From Phaeobacter sp. 22II1-1F12B (lineage in GTDB: Bacteria; Pseudomonadota; Alphaproteobacteria; Rhodobacterales; Rhodobacteraceae): a stretch of 64,000 nucleotides of DNA. The DNA lies in the NCBI RefSeq assembly GCF_002210165.1, contig NZ_AQQP01000003.1, forward strand, positions 62,001 through 126,000. The letters run 5' to 3'. A program made the position numbers and the translations under genes. Below the pieces are notes generated by a model. The model saw nothing but the letters and a program-made list of their open reading frames with translations, did no database searches and was not told where the DNA came from. This document shows positions 1-8,818 of the stretch, in pieces. The number at the start of each line of letters is the position of its first letter. The stretch's first letter is position 1.

Positions 1-34
1 TTGGCGCCAGAAACTGATGAAAAGGCTGCGCCTC

Positions 35-1414
35 ATGTCTCTTGACGATGTTCTCTCCCGTATCGACGCCGATCTGCCCGCCGCGACCGACCGATTGCTG
101 GAACTGCTGCGAATTCCTTCGATCTCGACCGATCCCGCGTACAAGGCAGACTGCGACCGGGCGGCAGACTGGCTGGTCGCTGACCTCAACAGCCTTGGAA
201 TCGCGACGGAAAAACGCCAGACCCCGGGGCATCCGATGGTTGTCGGACATCTCGACGGCGAAGGTCCTCACCTTTTGTTCTACGGACATTACGACGTGCA
301 ACCCGTCGATCCGCTGGAACTCTGGGATCGTGATCCTTTCGATCCCGAAGTGCAGGACACACCCAAGGGCAAGGTCATCCGGGCGCGGGGTGCGGCGGAT
401 GACAAGGGTCAGCTCATGACCTTTATCGAGGCCTGCCGCGCGTGGAAAGAAATCAACGGCTCCCTGCCCTGCAAGCTGACGTTCTTTCTCGAGGGCGAGG
501 AAGAGTCCGGCTCACCGTCGCTTGTGCCGTTCATGAAAGAAAACGTCGACGAGTTGAAATCGGACATTGCGCTGATCTGTGACACCGGTCTTTTCGAAAG
601 CCGGGTTCCCGCTATCACCACGATGTTGCGCGGCCTTCTGGGCGAAGAGCTTACGATCACCGGGCCGTCCCGCGACCTGCATTCCGGCATGTATGGCGGC
701 GTTTCGATGAACCCCATCCGCGTATTGTCGCGGATCATCGCATCCCTGCATGACGAATCCGGTCGGATCACGGTGCCCGGCTTCTATGACGGCGTGCCGG
801 AACTTCCGGATGAGATGCGCCAGCAATGGCAGGGCTTGGCGTTCGATCACCAGTCTTTCCTTGGCGATGTGGGCCTGTCCGAACCGGCAGGCGAACAGGA
901 TCGTACACCGCTGGAAATGATCTGGGCGCGCCCCACCTGCGAAGTGAACGGAATCTGGGGCGGCTATACCGGTGCCGGGTTCAAGACCGTGTTGCCATCG
1001 GAAGCCCATGCCAAGATCAGCTTCCGGCTCGTCGGCACGCAGGACCCGCTGAAGATCCGCGAAAGCTTTCGCAAGATGGTGCAGGACATGCTCCCGCCCG
1101 ATTGCTCGGTCGAATTCAAGGCGCATGGCGCGTCTCAGGCAGGTGCGTTCGACACATCAGATCCGGTGTTCGAGCAGGCCCGTCAGGCGCTCTCCGACGA
1201 ATGGCCGGATGAGGCTGCATTGATCGGCTGCGGTGGGTCGATTCCGATCGCCGGGCATTTCGACCGCATTCTTGGCACAACGCCGATGCTGATCGGGTTT
1301 GGCAAGGACGACGACCAGATCCATTCGCCGAATGAAAAATATGACATGGAAAGCTTCCACAAGGGCATCAGAAGCTGGGCGCGTGTTCTTGCAGCACTGA
1401 CCAAAACGAACTGA
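35..1414 (+). CDS. M20 family dipeptidase
   Basis: A 459-residue cytosolic zinc peptidase of the M20 family (CNDP/PepV-like). The metal-site motifs are all visible: GHYDVQP with the first His near residue 85, RGAADDKG near 119-125 with the bridging Asp, and the EGEEESGS catalytic glutamates near 154-158. A later CDTG segment supplies another ligand, and a Gly-rich lid/dimerisation domain follows. It should hydrolyse dipeptides or related short amides; the substrate cannot be read from sequence. An in-frame ATG at 17 exists, but the ATG at 35 starts the family-typical N-terminus. The gene is convergent with the glycosyltransferase at 1561-2433, with a perfect hairpin between them. Confidence 0.9.
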   Translation: MSLDDVLSRIDADLPAATDRLLELLRIPSISTDPAYKADCDRAADWLVADLNSLGIATEKRQTPGHPMVVGHLDGEGPHLLFYGHYDVQPVDPLELWDRDPFDPEVQDTPKGKVIRARGAADDKGQLMTFIEACRAWKEINGSLPCKLTFFLEGEEESGSPSLVPFMKENVDELKSDIALICDTGLFESRVPAITTMLRGLLGEELTITGPSRDLHSGMYGGVSMNPIRVLSRIIASLHDESGRITVPGFYDGVPELPDEMRQQWQGLAFDHQSFLGDVGLSEPAGEQDRTPLEMIWARPTCEVNGIWGGYTGAGFKTVLPSEAHAKISFRLVGTQDPLKIRESFRKMVQDMLPPDCSVEFKAHGASQAGAFDTSDPVFEQARQALSDEWPDEAALIGCGGSIPIAGHFDRILGTTPMLIGFGKDDDQIHSPNEKYDMESFHKGIRSWARVLAALTKTN

Positions 1415-1501
1415 AAACAGGTGGTGCGGTCAGCCGGAATGCTGGCCGCACCGATTTTGGCGAGTTGTCGCGTCACAAATGCAGGCGGCAGTCCGGATTT
1501 T

Positions 1502-1527
1502 GCAAAGCGGCCGGGCATCCGCTTTGC
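1502..1527. terminator. Hairpin between convergent genes, no U-tract
   Basis: A perfect 9-bp inverted repeat (GCAAAGCGG / CCGCTTTGC) with an 8-nt loop lies between two convergent genes. Neither side is followed by a run of T, so it is not a classic intrinsic terminator. It could protect 3' ends or work with Rho. Confidence 0.45.
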
Positions 1528-1560
1528 GTCACCCTTGCATAATCGCCAGACTGAGCGGCC

Positions 1561-2433
1561 TTAGACTACGCCGATGAACCGATCCGGCAACATATAGCGC
1601 AGCTTTGGTTCCGTTCGGTCAAACTCGTAAAAGCCGGTATCCCCTCTTGGTTTCCACGTCTCGCGCATGGATTGCCGATAGGACGACATATCGAACTCTT
1701 CCTGCAAAGGCAGTTCGGCAAAGCTTTCAAACAGGGCGCGATCCTCACCACGCGCCTGCGGAAACCAATGACGCCCGATTGAGGCTTCCTTGATCGAGGC
1801 ACCCGTTTCTGCCGTGACCGCGTTGCGGCGATCCATCGCTTCGGAATAGGCTGCAATGTCGCAAAACTTCAGGTGGAACAGGTAAAGGTGTTCGGGCGCA
1901 TGAAGCTTGGGATACTGCGTAAAATGTCCCCCGCGCGCGATCTTTGTGCCGGTCGAAATCACGCAGGGTTTTGAATAATGCGGCGCGGGGCGGACCTGCC
2001 GTCTTGGACCGATGACATGATCTTCAATCGGCTCAGCTTCGGTGCCGATGTCGTGGATGACTTCGAGCCCGATGGGTGTCAGCACCCGGTTGGCCGGCAC
2101 ATTGCCCAGGAACTGAAGCAGGCTTAGACCCGAGGCTGGGTCAAGCACCACCAATTCATCCACATCCCCGACGATGACGTGATCGTAATAGCAGCGCAGC
2201 CCCATGACAAAATTGTTGAGCATTCGCCAACGCTTCATGTCGAAATTCTTGTGGGCGTCACCGGGTATCCCGATGATATTGCACCCTTCGGCCAGTGAGG
2301 TCACTTCTTCGCCCCGGCCATGATTGATGACGTAGCAGTTTTCACGCCCCAACAGGCTGCCATAGTGGCGAAGCCACGCGCGCAGAAAGAACGCATCGTC
2401 ACGCACCATCGTAAGCGCCGCCGCTGTCTGCAT
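1561..2433 (-). CDS. Glycosyltransferase family 2-like protein
   Basis: A 290-residue soluble protein. The N-terminus (ALTMVRDDAFFLRAWLRHYG) is typical of the GT2-like family (Glyco_tranf_2_4) common in roseobacters. A short acidic segment VGDVDELVVLD near residues 110-120 is the expected DxD-type nucleotide-sugar/metal site. It probably transfers a sugar to a surface polysaccharide, but donor and acceptor are unknown. An AGGA ribosome binding site lies just upstream of the ATG. It is divergent from the sulfotransferase-like gene at 2574, which suggests a shared role in decorating surface glycans. This is inference. Confidence 0.75.
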   Translation of the reverse strand: MQTAAALTMVRDDAFFLRAWLRHYGSLLGRENCYVINHGRGEEVTSLAEGCNIIGIPGDAHKNFDMKRWRMLNNFVMGLRCYYDHVIVGDVDELVVLDPASGLSLLQFLGNVPANRVLTPIGLEVIHDIGTEAEPIEDHVIGPRRQVRPAPHYSKPCVISTGTKIARGGHFTQYPKLHAPEHLYLFHLKFCDIAAYSEAMDRRNAVTAETGASIKEASIGRHWFPQARGEDRALFESFAELPLQEEFDMSSYRQSMRETWKPRGDTGFYEFDRTEPKLRYMLPDRFIGVV

Positions 2434-2466
2434 GTCCTGCCCCTGCCCCTTCCGAGTTATGCCTTA

Positions 2467-2493
2467 CTCTTATCGAAGTTAAAGTTATAAGAG
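2467..2493. promoter_or_regulatory. Inverted repeat in divergent promoter region
   Basis: CTCTTAT and ATAAGAG form a perfect 7-bp inverted repeat with a 13-nt spacer, in the AT-rich 140-bp gap between the divergent glycosyltransferase and sulfotransferase-like genes. It is well placed for a dimeric regulator acting on both genes. No family could be assigned. Confidence 0.35.
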
Positions 2494-2573
2494 AATCCAG
2501 TATTTAAACGCAGGCGCTACAGGAAAAGGAAAGTCAGCTGCTTCCTTCTGAGTTTATCCGGACCGGCCTTCAT

Positions 2574-3278
2574 GTGGAACACTCGCGGATTACCCCGGCG
2601 CGATTTCAGGTCTTAGGCGAACGGTCCTCGGGCACGAATTTCGTCAAAAGGCTGCTGGGGCGGAACACGTCGCTTACGCCAAGCGAGGAACTGGGGTGGA
2701 AACACGGGTTTCCCTCGGCGCTGGCGATCCCTCTGGAACTGGCGGTCATCTGCGTTGTCCGAAGCGCCGACGATTGGGCAAGATCGATGCATGCCAAGCC
2801 CTGGCACGCCATCCCTTCCCTGCAAGAACTCGGGTTTTCGGATTTCATCCGCAGCCCGTGGCAAACGGTGGTCGATCGGGCCAAATACTTCAAAGGCAGC
2901 GAAAACATCGTCGGCCAGCCGCTTCAGGCGGACCGGCATCCGCTTACCGGCGATGTCTTCGAAAACCTATTCGCTCTGCGGCAGGCAAAGCTTCAGGCGA
3001 TGATGAGTTACCTGAACAGGGATTGCACCTGCGTGTTTCTTCGCATGGAAGAGGTACAGAACGATCCGCAAGCTGTTCTGAAGCAGATCGTAGAACGGTT
3101 GGGCCTGCACGAGAACAATGCTGTGTTCCGGCCAGTCCACAAGCGACTCGGGTCGAAATTCAAAACAGCCGTGGATGATCGGCCAATGACCCCGGAAGTG
3201 CTCTCCGCGGATGACCGTGCGTTTCTGCGGAACGCCATCGATCCCGATCAGGAAGCCGCACTGGGCTATCGCTACTGA
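2574..3278 (+). CDS. Sulfotransferase-like protein
   Basis: A 234-residue protein. The N-terminal GERSSGTNFV segment near residues 15-24 resembles the PAPS 5'-phosphosulfate-binding loop of a sulfotransferase-like group, and VVRSADDWARS near 61-71 resembles the 3'-phosphate-binding region. If so, it transfers sulfate from PAPS to a polysaccharide or small molecule in the cytosol. The chosen start is a GTG with no strong ribosome binding site, so the N-terminus is uncertain. Divergent from a glycosyltransferase. Assignment rests on motifs only. Confidence 0.6.
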   Translation: MEHSRITPARFQVLGERSSGTNFVKRLLGRNTSLTPSEELGWKHGFPSALAIPLELAVICVVRSADDWARSMHAKPWHAIPSLQELGFSDFIRSPWQTVVDRAKYFKGSENIVGQPLQADRHPLTGDVFENLFALRQAKLQAMMSYLNRDCTCVFLRMEEVQNDPQAVLKQIVERLGLHENNAVFRPVHKRLGSKFKTAVDDRPMTPEVLSADDRAFLRNAIDPDQEAALGYRY

Positions 3279-3302
3279 TCGATGGTCACTCGGATGACTA
3301 AA

Positions 3303-3393
3303 GGGAGAAAGTGGCGCGGTTGACGGGGCTCGAACCCGCGACCCCCGGCGTGACAGGCCGGTACTCTAACCAACTGAGCTACAACCGCGCGTG
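3303..3393. repeat. 91-bp direct repeat, copy 1 (contains tRNA-Asp)
   Basis: Positions 3303-3393 and 3533-3623 read identically, covering the tRNA-Asp gene plus 9 nt on its 3' side and 5 nt on its 5' side. The two copies are 230 bp apart in the same orientation, indicating a tandem duplication. The sequence between them shows no gene. Confidence 0.85.
3312..3388 (-). tRNA. tRNA-Asp (GTC), copy 1
   Basis: A 77-nt cloverleaf on the minus strand with acceptor GCGGTTG/CAACCGC, discriminator G and encoded CCA. The anticodon stem is CCGGC/GCCGG with loop CTGTCAC, giving anticodon GTC (Asp). It is identical to the copy at 3542-3618. Confidence 0.97.
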
Positions 3394-3400
3394 AGGTCGG

Positions 3401-3429
3401 GGGATAGGGTAAGCGGCAGAGACCGTCAA
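3401..3429 (-). promoter_or_regulatory. Sigma70-type promoter of tRNA-Asp copy 1
   Basis: On the minus strand TTGACG (3424-3429) is followed after exactly 17 nt by TATCCC (3401-3406), 12 nt before the mature tRNA 5' end. The -35 and spacing are near consensus. Confidence 0.7.
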
Positions 3430-3532
3430 GCGACTTTTGTCGAGTTTATGACAGGTTTTTTGCGCTGATTTCAGATTGCCGTGAAATAACAGAATACGCC
3501 ACGCCAAAGGCGCACGTCGACAAATAAGATAT

Positions 3533-3623
3533 GGGAGAAAGTGGCGCGGTTGACGGGGCTCGAACCCGCGACCCCCGGCGTGACAGGCCGGTACTCTAAC
3601 CAACTGAGCTACAACCGCGCGTG
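3533..3623. repeat. 91-bp direct repeat, copy 2 (contains tRNA-Asp)
   Basis: Second copy of the repeat at 3303-3393. Bases outside the repeat differ at once on both sides, so the identity is confined to the tRNA unit. Confidence 0.85.
3542..3618 (-). tRNA. tRNA-Asp (GTC), copy 2
   Basis: Identical in sequence to copy 1: 77 nt, anticodon GTC, encoded CCA. It has its own promoter, so the two are not simply one transcript. Confidence 0.97.
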
Positions 3624-3629
3624 GGGTGG

Positions 3630-3658
3630 GAATTAGGATAAGCGCCGGGAAGCGTCAA
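3630..3658 (-). promoter_or_regulatory. Sigma70-type promoter of tRNA-Asp copy 2
   Basis: On the minus strand TTGACG (3653-3658) is followed by a 17-nt spacer and TAATTC (3630-3635), 11 nt from the mature tRNA 5' end. The -35 matches that of copy 1, while the -10 differs. Confidence 0.7.
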
Positions 3659-3811
3659 GCGGCTTTTCTGCAAAAAAGAGACCGCGGGACAGAAATTCGC
3701 AACGTCCGGCAGATGCTATCGTCACGCGACACTGGCATGGCGTCGTCCAAAGGGTTGACGTTTAAAGGATGCTGCGACCAGATTGGTCTCTCAACTTGTC
3801 CGGAGAGCGGC

Positions 3812-5056
3812 GTGGCCTTCAAATTCATTCATACCGCCGACATCCACCTGGACTCGCCTCTCAAAAGCCTCGCGCTAAGGGATAAAGGTCTGGCCGAACT
3901 TGTGAGCAACGCGACACGGACGGTCCTGAGTCGCCTGATCGATCTTTGCATTGCAGAACAGGTAGATGCCCTGCTGATCGCCGGAGATCTTTACGATGGC
4001 GCTCAGACATCCATGAAGACCGCCCGCTTTCTGGCTCAGGAGCTGGAACGGCTGTCAGCGGCAGAAATCCCCGTGTTCATGGTCCGGGGCAACCATGACT
4101 CGCTGTCGAAAATCACCCGTGAACTGGTTCTGCCGGAAAGTGTGCATGTATTTGGCGATAAGGCCTCTGTTCACGAGACACCGATGAATGGTCATGACGT
4201 GGCGGTTCACGGGATCTCTTTCCGCCTGCCACATGCGCCCGACAGCCTGCTGGACCAGTTTCAGCCGCCGGTGCCCGGTTCATTTAACATCGGCCTGCTT
4301 CATACGAGCCTAGGAGGCGTCGTCGGTCATGATTCTTACGCGCCCTGTAGTCTAATCGATTTGCAGACAACCGGATTCGATTATTGGGCCCTTGGCCATA
4401 TTCATAAGCGATCTGTCCACGCAGGGCGCCCGACGATCACGATGCCCGGCATTCCCCAAGGCAGGGACATTGGCGAATCTGGTGCAAAATCGGTGACGCT
4501 CGTGTCTGTCAGCGACGACGGCACGGTTGATACCAGTGAGCGCAACATTTCGGTCGCGCAATTCGAGCTGGTCACGATTGACTGCGGCCTTTCCGAGTGG
4601 AACGAGTTTGTCACCCATATCAGCGACCACGTCGCCGAGGCGCGACGCCAATTCGATGGAGAGCACCTGATACTCAGGCTCAGGCTTACGGGAGCCTCGC
4701 CGCTGGCTTGGCGCGCCCTGCGCGATGCAGACCTGATACTTGCCCAAGTGCAAAATGTGGCAGCAAGCATCGGTACACTCTGGATCGACAAGATTGAAAT
4801 CCAGCTTATGGATACCGCAGATGAAGTGGCACATGGCCCGATAGCGGAACTCTCCGACCTGATAAACGAAAGCAGCTTTCGGCCTGACGAGAAGCGGATT
4901 CAAGAAGAGGTCAAACGGCTGATGTCCAAATTGCCACCGGAGCTGCGGGGCATATTCGGCGAGAATGAGATGCAGGTCGACAGCCTGCTGCAAAAAGAAA
5001 TGCAACTTGGCGCCCGCGAGATACTGACTCGTCTGGACGGATCCGAAGAGCTCTGA
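3812..5056 (+). CDS. SbcD/YhaO-like metallophosphoesterase (DNA repair exonuclease)
   Basis: A 414-residue calcineurin-like phosphoesterase. All the dinuclear-metal motifs are present: TADIHLDSP, AGDLYDG, RGNHDS, LLHTSLGG and GHIHK. It should be the Mn-dependent nuclease subunit of an SbcCD/Rad50-Mre11-like complex acting on DNA ends. The open frame extends upstream to 3626, but the GTG at 3812 is preferred: a GGAG-type ribosome binding site sits 5 nt before it and the family's conserved FKFIHTADIH starts directly after. The next gene begins right after this stop codon, so the two subunits are co-translated. It is closer to the YhaO type than to E. coli SbcD. Confidence 0.88.
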   Translation: MAFKFIHTADIHLDSPLKSLALRDKGLAELVSNATRTVLSRLIDLCIAEQVDALLIAGDLYDGAQTSMKTARFLAQELERLSAAEIPVFMVRGNHDSLSKITRELVLPESVHVFGDKASVHETPMNGHDVAVHGISFRLPHAPDSLLDQFQPPVPGSFNIGLLHTSLGGVVGHDSYAPCSLIDLQTTGFDYWALGHIHKRSVHAGRPTITMPGIPQGRDIGESGAKSVTLVSVSDDGTVDTSERNISVAQFELVTIDCGLSEWNEFVTHISDHVAEARRQFDGEHLILRLRLTGASPLAWRALRDADLILAQVQNVAASIGTLWIDKIEIQLMDTADEVAHGPIAELSDLINESSFRPDEKRIQEEVKRLMSKLPPELRGIFGENEMQVDSLLQKEMQLGAREILTRLDGSEEL

Positions 5057-8000
5057 ATGCGCCTGAACCGCCTTGACCTGACACGCTACGGCAAGTTCAC
5101 CGAAACTGCCCTTTCTTTTCCGAAACCCGCCGATGGCGCGCCGGATATTCATATCATCTACGGGCCGAACGAAGCGGGAAAGTCCAGTTTTCTTTCCGCC
5201 TGGCTAGATTTTCTGTTTCAGATCCCTACCCGCAGCCCGATGAATTTCCTTCACAGCTACGGGGCCATGCAGATCGGCGCGGAAGTCGAGATTGACAGCG
5301 TCGGCCATGAACTCACCCGGATCAAGAAGCGGGACAATTCCTTGCTTGATCCGCAAGGCAGTGCCGTCGCGGAATCTGTTCTTCTGAGCGGGCTGCGGGG
5401 TTTGGACAGGGCCGCCTACAGCGCGATGTTTTCGCTCAACGGCGAGACGCTGGCAGCCGGTGGTGAGAGCATCCTGCGGTCCGAAGGAGACCTTGGGCAA
5501 CTGCTGTTCTCGGCAAGCGCGGGATTGAACGACCTCGATACCAAGCTGGCCCAGCTACGTTCCGAAAGCGAAGAATACCTGTCAGACTCAGGGCGCAAGG
5601 GACGGCTGCTGGAACTCAACGCCGAACGCGACCAGATAGCCGGCCGGATACGCGAGCTGGACGTGCTGGCCAATGATTACAGGCGAATGCGCGACGAACG
5701 GGACGCGGCCCAAAAATCGTGGAAGGCCGCCGAGACAGCGGTGCTTGAGACACGGACACGGCTGAACGAGCAACAAAGAATGTTGAGCGCCCTGCCCCTG
5801 CGCAATCGGGTTTTGTCGTTAAAGGCCCAGATATCCGCATTCGGTGCATTGCCTCATCCACCCCAAGACTGGATGCGCGATCTCGCCGAATTTGATCGCG
5901 AACAGACCAAATCTGCGTTCCGCCTGTCGCAAGCAGAGCAAGAGCTGACCAAGCTGCGCGAGGAACTGAGTCAAACCGAACCGGATGACAAGATTCTGCG
6001 GCTGGCGCAGGCCATCGCGGACGCTGAAAAGCTGAAAGCGTCGTATGACACGGCAGCCGAAGACCTGCCGAAACGAAGAAACGAGCGGGACATCGAATCC
6101 GGTGTAATTCTTGATTGCCTCGCTCGACTGGATCGCAAAGGCAGTGATCCCGAGGCATTGCGGCTCGCGTCAAGAACTGTTGGGCAGCTGACAGACCTCA
6201 TCGAAACCCGATCCGGCATTCAGACGGCTCTTTCAAACGCGCGCCGGGAACTGGAAGACGCAAATGCCGATCTGAAACGGCTCCGCGGGAAGTTGCCCAC
6301 CGAACCAGACAAGGTAATTGACCCACCAATACTCGCTGCCTTGATAGCCAGACTTCGCCGCGAAGACCTGAGCGGCAAGATCGCGAGCGCTGTGGAAATA
6401 CGCTCCGAAGCCGAGCGGGAAATGAAAGCGGCGCTTGCAGCGCTCGACATCGGCGCGACGGATCCGGAAGACATAGCCGATATTCGTGCGCCAGAGCACG
6501 CTTGGCTCGAGAGCACGCAAAACAAGTTGCATGAAGCGGAGCGTCAATTCGAGCAACTGACCAATGAGCGCTCCAAGCTCGCGACCGAAATCGCACGTTA
6601 TGAAGCACGCCAATCTGCCGACGATGCCTCAACCATCGTGACGCTGGCCCAGGCGGCTGAGATACGACAGGAGCGCGAACGGCTTTGGTCAGAGCATCGT
6701 GCCAAACTGGACGGTCCGAGTGCAGACGCATTTGAAAAAGCTCTACGGCTTGACGATCAGGCATCGGCCACATTGACCGATCAGCACGCCCGGCGAGCGG
6801 CAGAAGCGGAAGCTGCCCGGGCCGTATCGGAACTGCGCGCTGACCTTGCCGCTAAAGATGGGGAACTCGCCCGCACCAAAACCACGCTGGAGCAATTAAA
6901 CCAAGAATTTCGCGAAAGCTTGGCTTTGGTTTCACCCAAACTGGACCAGGCGATGTCGATTGACGAATTCATCGAATGGCTAAATCGGCTGACATTGGCA
7001 AAGTCCAAAGCGGAGGAGTTCGCCAAGGCGGGCGACACGTTAGCGCGAGTTCAGAAACAGACAGACGATGCCAGAAAGGAGCTTGTCGACGCGATCCTTG
7101 CCAGTGGTGGCCGTACGACCTTGGAGACCAGTTACGATCTGCTGCTGGATATGGCCCAATCGATCAGTGATCGTGCCAGCCAGATGCAAGCCCTTCGAGA
7201 GCGGCTTGAGGAAGCTCAGGAACAGGCGAACAGGCGGCAACGCGCGCTGGACCAAGCTCGGCAAACGGAAGAGAATTGGCAGGAAGCATGGAAATCCGCC
7301 TGCAAAGACAGCTGGCTGGCCGGAACAGAACCCGATCCGGCCGGGATGCGCGCCATTCTCGACACGCTTCAAAAACTTCAGACAACAAGTGAAACGCGTG
7401 CCCGGCTCGACAATCGTATCCACCAGATGGAGCAGAACCAGATCAGGTTTTCGGAAGCGGTGCGGTCGTTGTCGTCCTCCCTTTCGCTGCCTGATGAAGT
7501 TGATCCCGTCGCCCAATGGGGGAACATCAACCAAAGATACGCGCAGGCTTTGAAACTGGAAGACAAGCGCAATGAGTTAAGCGGCCGCCTCGAAACTGCC
7601 GAAGAGCATTCGCGCAAGGTCGAAAGCGAAGCGGCCGTCAGCCAGCAAAAACTGAGCGAAATCATGAAATTCTTTGCAGTCCCCGATTGGACCACGGCCC
7701 GCGAGGCAATGAACAAAGCACGCGAACGACATGCGCTAATCGGCAAGCATGAAGAAGCGGTCGCCGATCTTTGCGAAAGGCTCAACACCAGCGACGCAGA
7801 GGCGGCTGTCACCCTTCTCGAAGAGGTGGATCCTTCGGTGCTGGAAGCACAAATCGCGGCACTGGAAATTGAGCTAAAGGAAAAAGAGGCTGACGTTCAG
7901 GAGGCCTATGCCCGGATGAGCCAAGCCCGCGACGTGCTTCGTGCTGTTGATGCCGATGGCACCGTTGCGCGGCTCGAAGAGGAACGTGCGACGCTGCTGC

Positions 8001-8494
8001 TCGAAATCGCAGATGGCGCGCAACACCATCTGCGCCGTAAACTGGGATTGATCGCCGTGGAGGAAGCGTTGCGCCGCTACCGTGACACGCACCGCAGCGG
8101 CATGCTGAATCGCGCTTCGCAGGCTTTTTCCAGACTGACCGGCGGTGCCTATCGTGAGCTGGCGGTTCAACCAGAAGGTGCGCGCGACCTTCTCGTGGCC
8201 TTGGCGCAGGATGGCGGATCGAAACGGGCCGAAGACATGTCCGACGGGACGAGAGCCCAATTATACCTGTCGCTCAGGATTGCCGGCTATCACGAGTTTA
8301 CAGAGGCGTATGGCCCTGTCCCGTTTGTGGCCGATGACATCATGGAAAGTTTCGACGATGATCGCGCGGAACAAGCCTTTGGACTTCTCGCGGAAATCGG
8401 CAGGATTGGACAAGTAGTTTACCTGACCCATCACGCCCATGTCCGTGATCTGGCAAAATCAGCCTGTAAATCCACGTTAATTCAGACTCTTTGA
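5057..8494 (+). CDS. YhaN/SbcC-like AAA ATPase
   Basis: A 1145-residue Rad50-type ATPase. The N-terminal half-domain carries a Walker A GPNEAGKSS at residues 37-45. A long charged, Glu/Arg/Ala-rich coiled coil fills roughly residues 170-1000. The C-terminal half has the ABC signature MSDGTRAQLYLSLR and Walker B VPFVADDIMESFDD. No CxxC zinc hook is evident in the coiled coil, which fits the YhaN branch (COG4717) rather than classical SbcC. It should gate the nuclease encoded immediately upstream. A role in DNA end repair is the default; phage defence is possible but unproven. Confidence 0.87.
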   Translation: MRLNRLDLTRYGKFTETALSFPKPADGAPDIHIIYGPNEAGKSSFLSAWLDFLFQIPTRSPMNFLHSYGAMQIGAEVEIDSVGHELTRIKKRDNSLLDPQGSAVAESVLLSGLRGLDRAAYSAMFSLNGETLAAGGESILRSEGDLGQLLFSASAGLNDLDTKLAQLRSESEEYLSDSGRKGRLLELNAERDQIAGRIRELDVLANDYRRMRDERDAAQKSWKAAETAVLETRTRLNEQQRMLSALPLRNRVLSLKAQISAFGALPHPPQDWMRDLAEFDREQTKSAFRLSQAEQELTKLREELSQTEPDDKILRLAQAIADAEKLKASYDTAAEDLPKRRNERDIESGVILDCLARLDRKGSDPEALRLASRTVGQLTDLIETRSGIQTALSNARRELEDANADLKRLRGKLPTEPDKVIDPPILAALIARLRREDLSGKIASAVEIRSEAEREMKAALAALDIGATDPEDIADIRAPEHAWLESTQNKLHEAERQFEQLTNERSKLATEIARYEARQSADDASTIVTLAQAAEIRQERERLWSEHRAKLDGPSADAFEKALRLDDQASATLTDQHARRAAEAEAARAVSELRADLAAKDGELARTKTTLEQLNQEFRESLALVSPKLDQAMSIDEFIEWLNRLTLAKSKAEEFAKAGDTLARVQKQTDDARKELVDAILASGGRTTLETSYDLLLDMAQSISDRASQMQALRERLEEAQEQANRRQRALDQARQTEENWQEAWKSACKDSWLAGTEPDPAGMRAILDTLQKLQTTSETRARLDNRIHQMEQNQIRFSEAVRSLSSSLSLPDEVDPVAQWGNINQRYAQALKLEDKRNELSGRLETAEEHSRKVESEAAVSQQKLSEIMKFFAVPDWTTAREAMNKARERHALIGKHEEAVADLCERLNTSDAEAAVTLLEEVDPSVLEAQIAALEIELKEKEADVQEAYARMSQARDVLRAVDADGTVARLEEERATLLLEIADGAQHHLRRKLGLIAVEEALRRYRDTHRSGMLNRASQAFSRLTGGAYRELAVQPEGARDLLVALAQDGGSKRAEDMSDGTRAQLYLSLRIAGYHEFTEAYGPVPFVADDIMESFDDDRAEQAFGLLAEIGRIGQVVYLTHHAHVRDLAKSACKSTLIQTL

Positions 8495-8818
8495 ATTACG
8501 AAAACCGTAGCAACGTTAGAAAGCTAATTAGTTGCGCGGCTCAAGCCGCCGCCTACCGCGTCATTCTTTTAGAAACAAACACTTACGGGAAGACCTAGAT
8601 CTTCGGTTCGAATAGCTCAGAAAAAGGTCAAATCTGGACAAAAAATCAACATGACCCTGCGTCACCAATTTCTGAGGCACACTCGGTTGGTGATAATAAA
8701 TGCAAAGCACTCCTACGGACAAAAGAACTGTTGATCCTGTATCACAGCGATACTTCTAAATGTTAAGCAATCGATCTGACGCTTTGATATGGCCCTGTTG
8801 TTGAATATGTGACGATTA
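8495..8818. other. AT-rich 324-bp intergenic region
   Basis: No coding sequence or RNA was found. The stretch is visibly richer in A and T than its neighbours. It contains a short inverted repeat, GTATC-5-GATAC, at 8739-8753, about 65 bp before the histidine kinase start. It probably holds that gene's promoter, but no convincing -35/-10 pair was seen. Confidence 0.5.

Noticed and set aside
3303-3623. Duplicate tRNA-Asp units as attachment sites of an integrated element
   Set aside because: Only 139 bp without any gene or integrase lies between them, and each copy is a complete tRNA with its own promoter.
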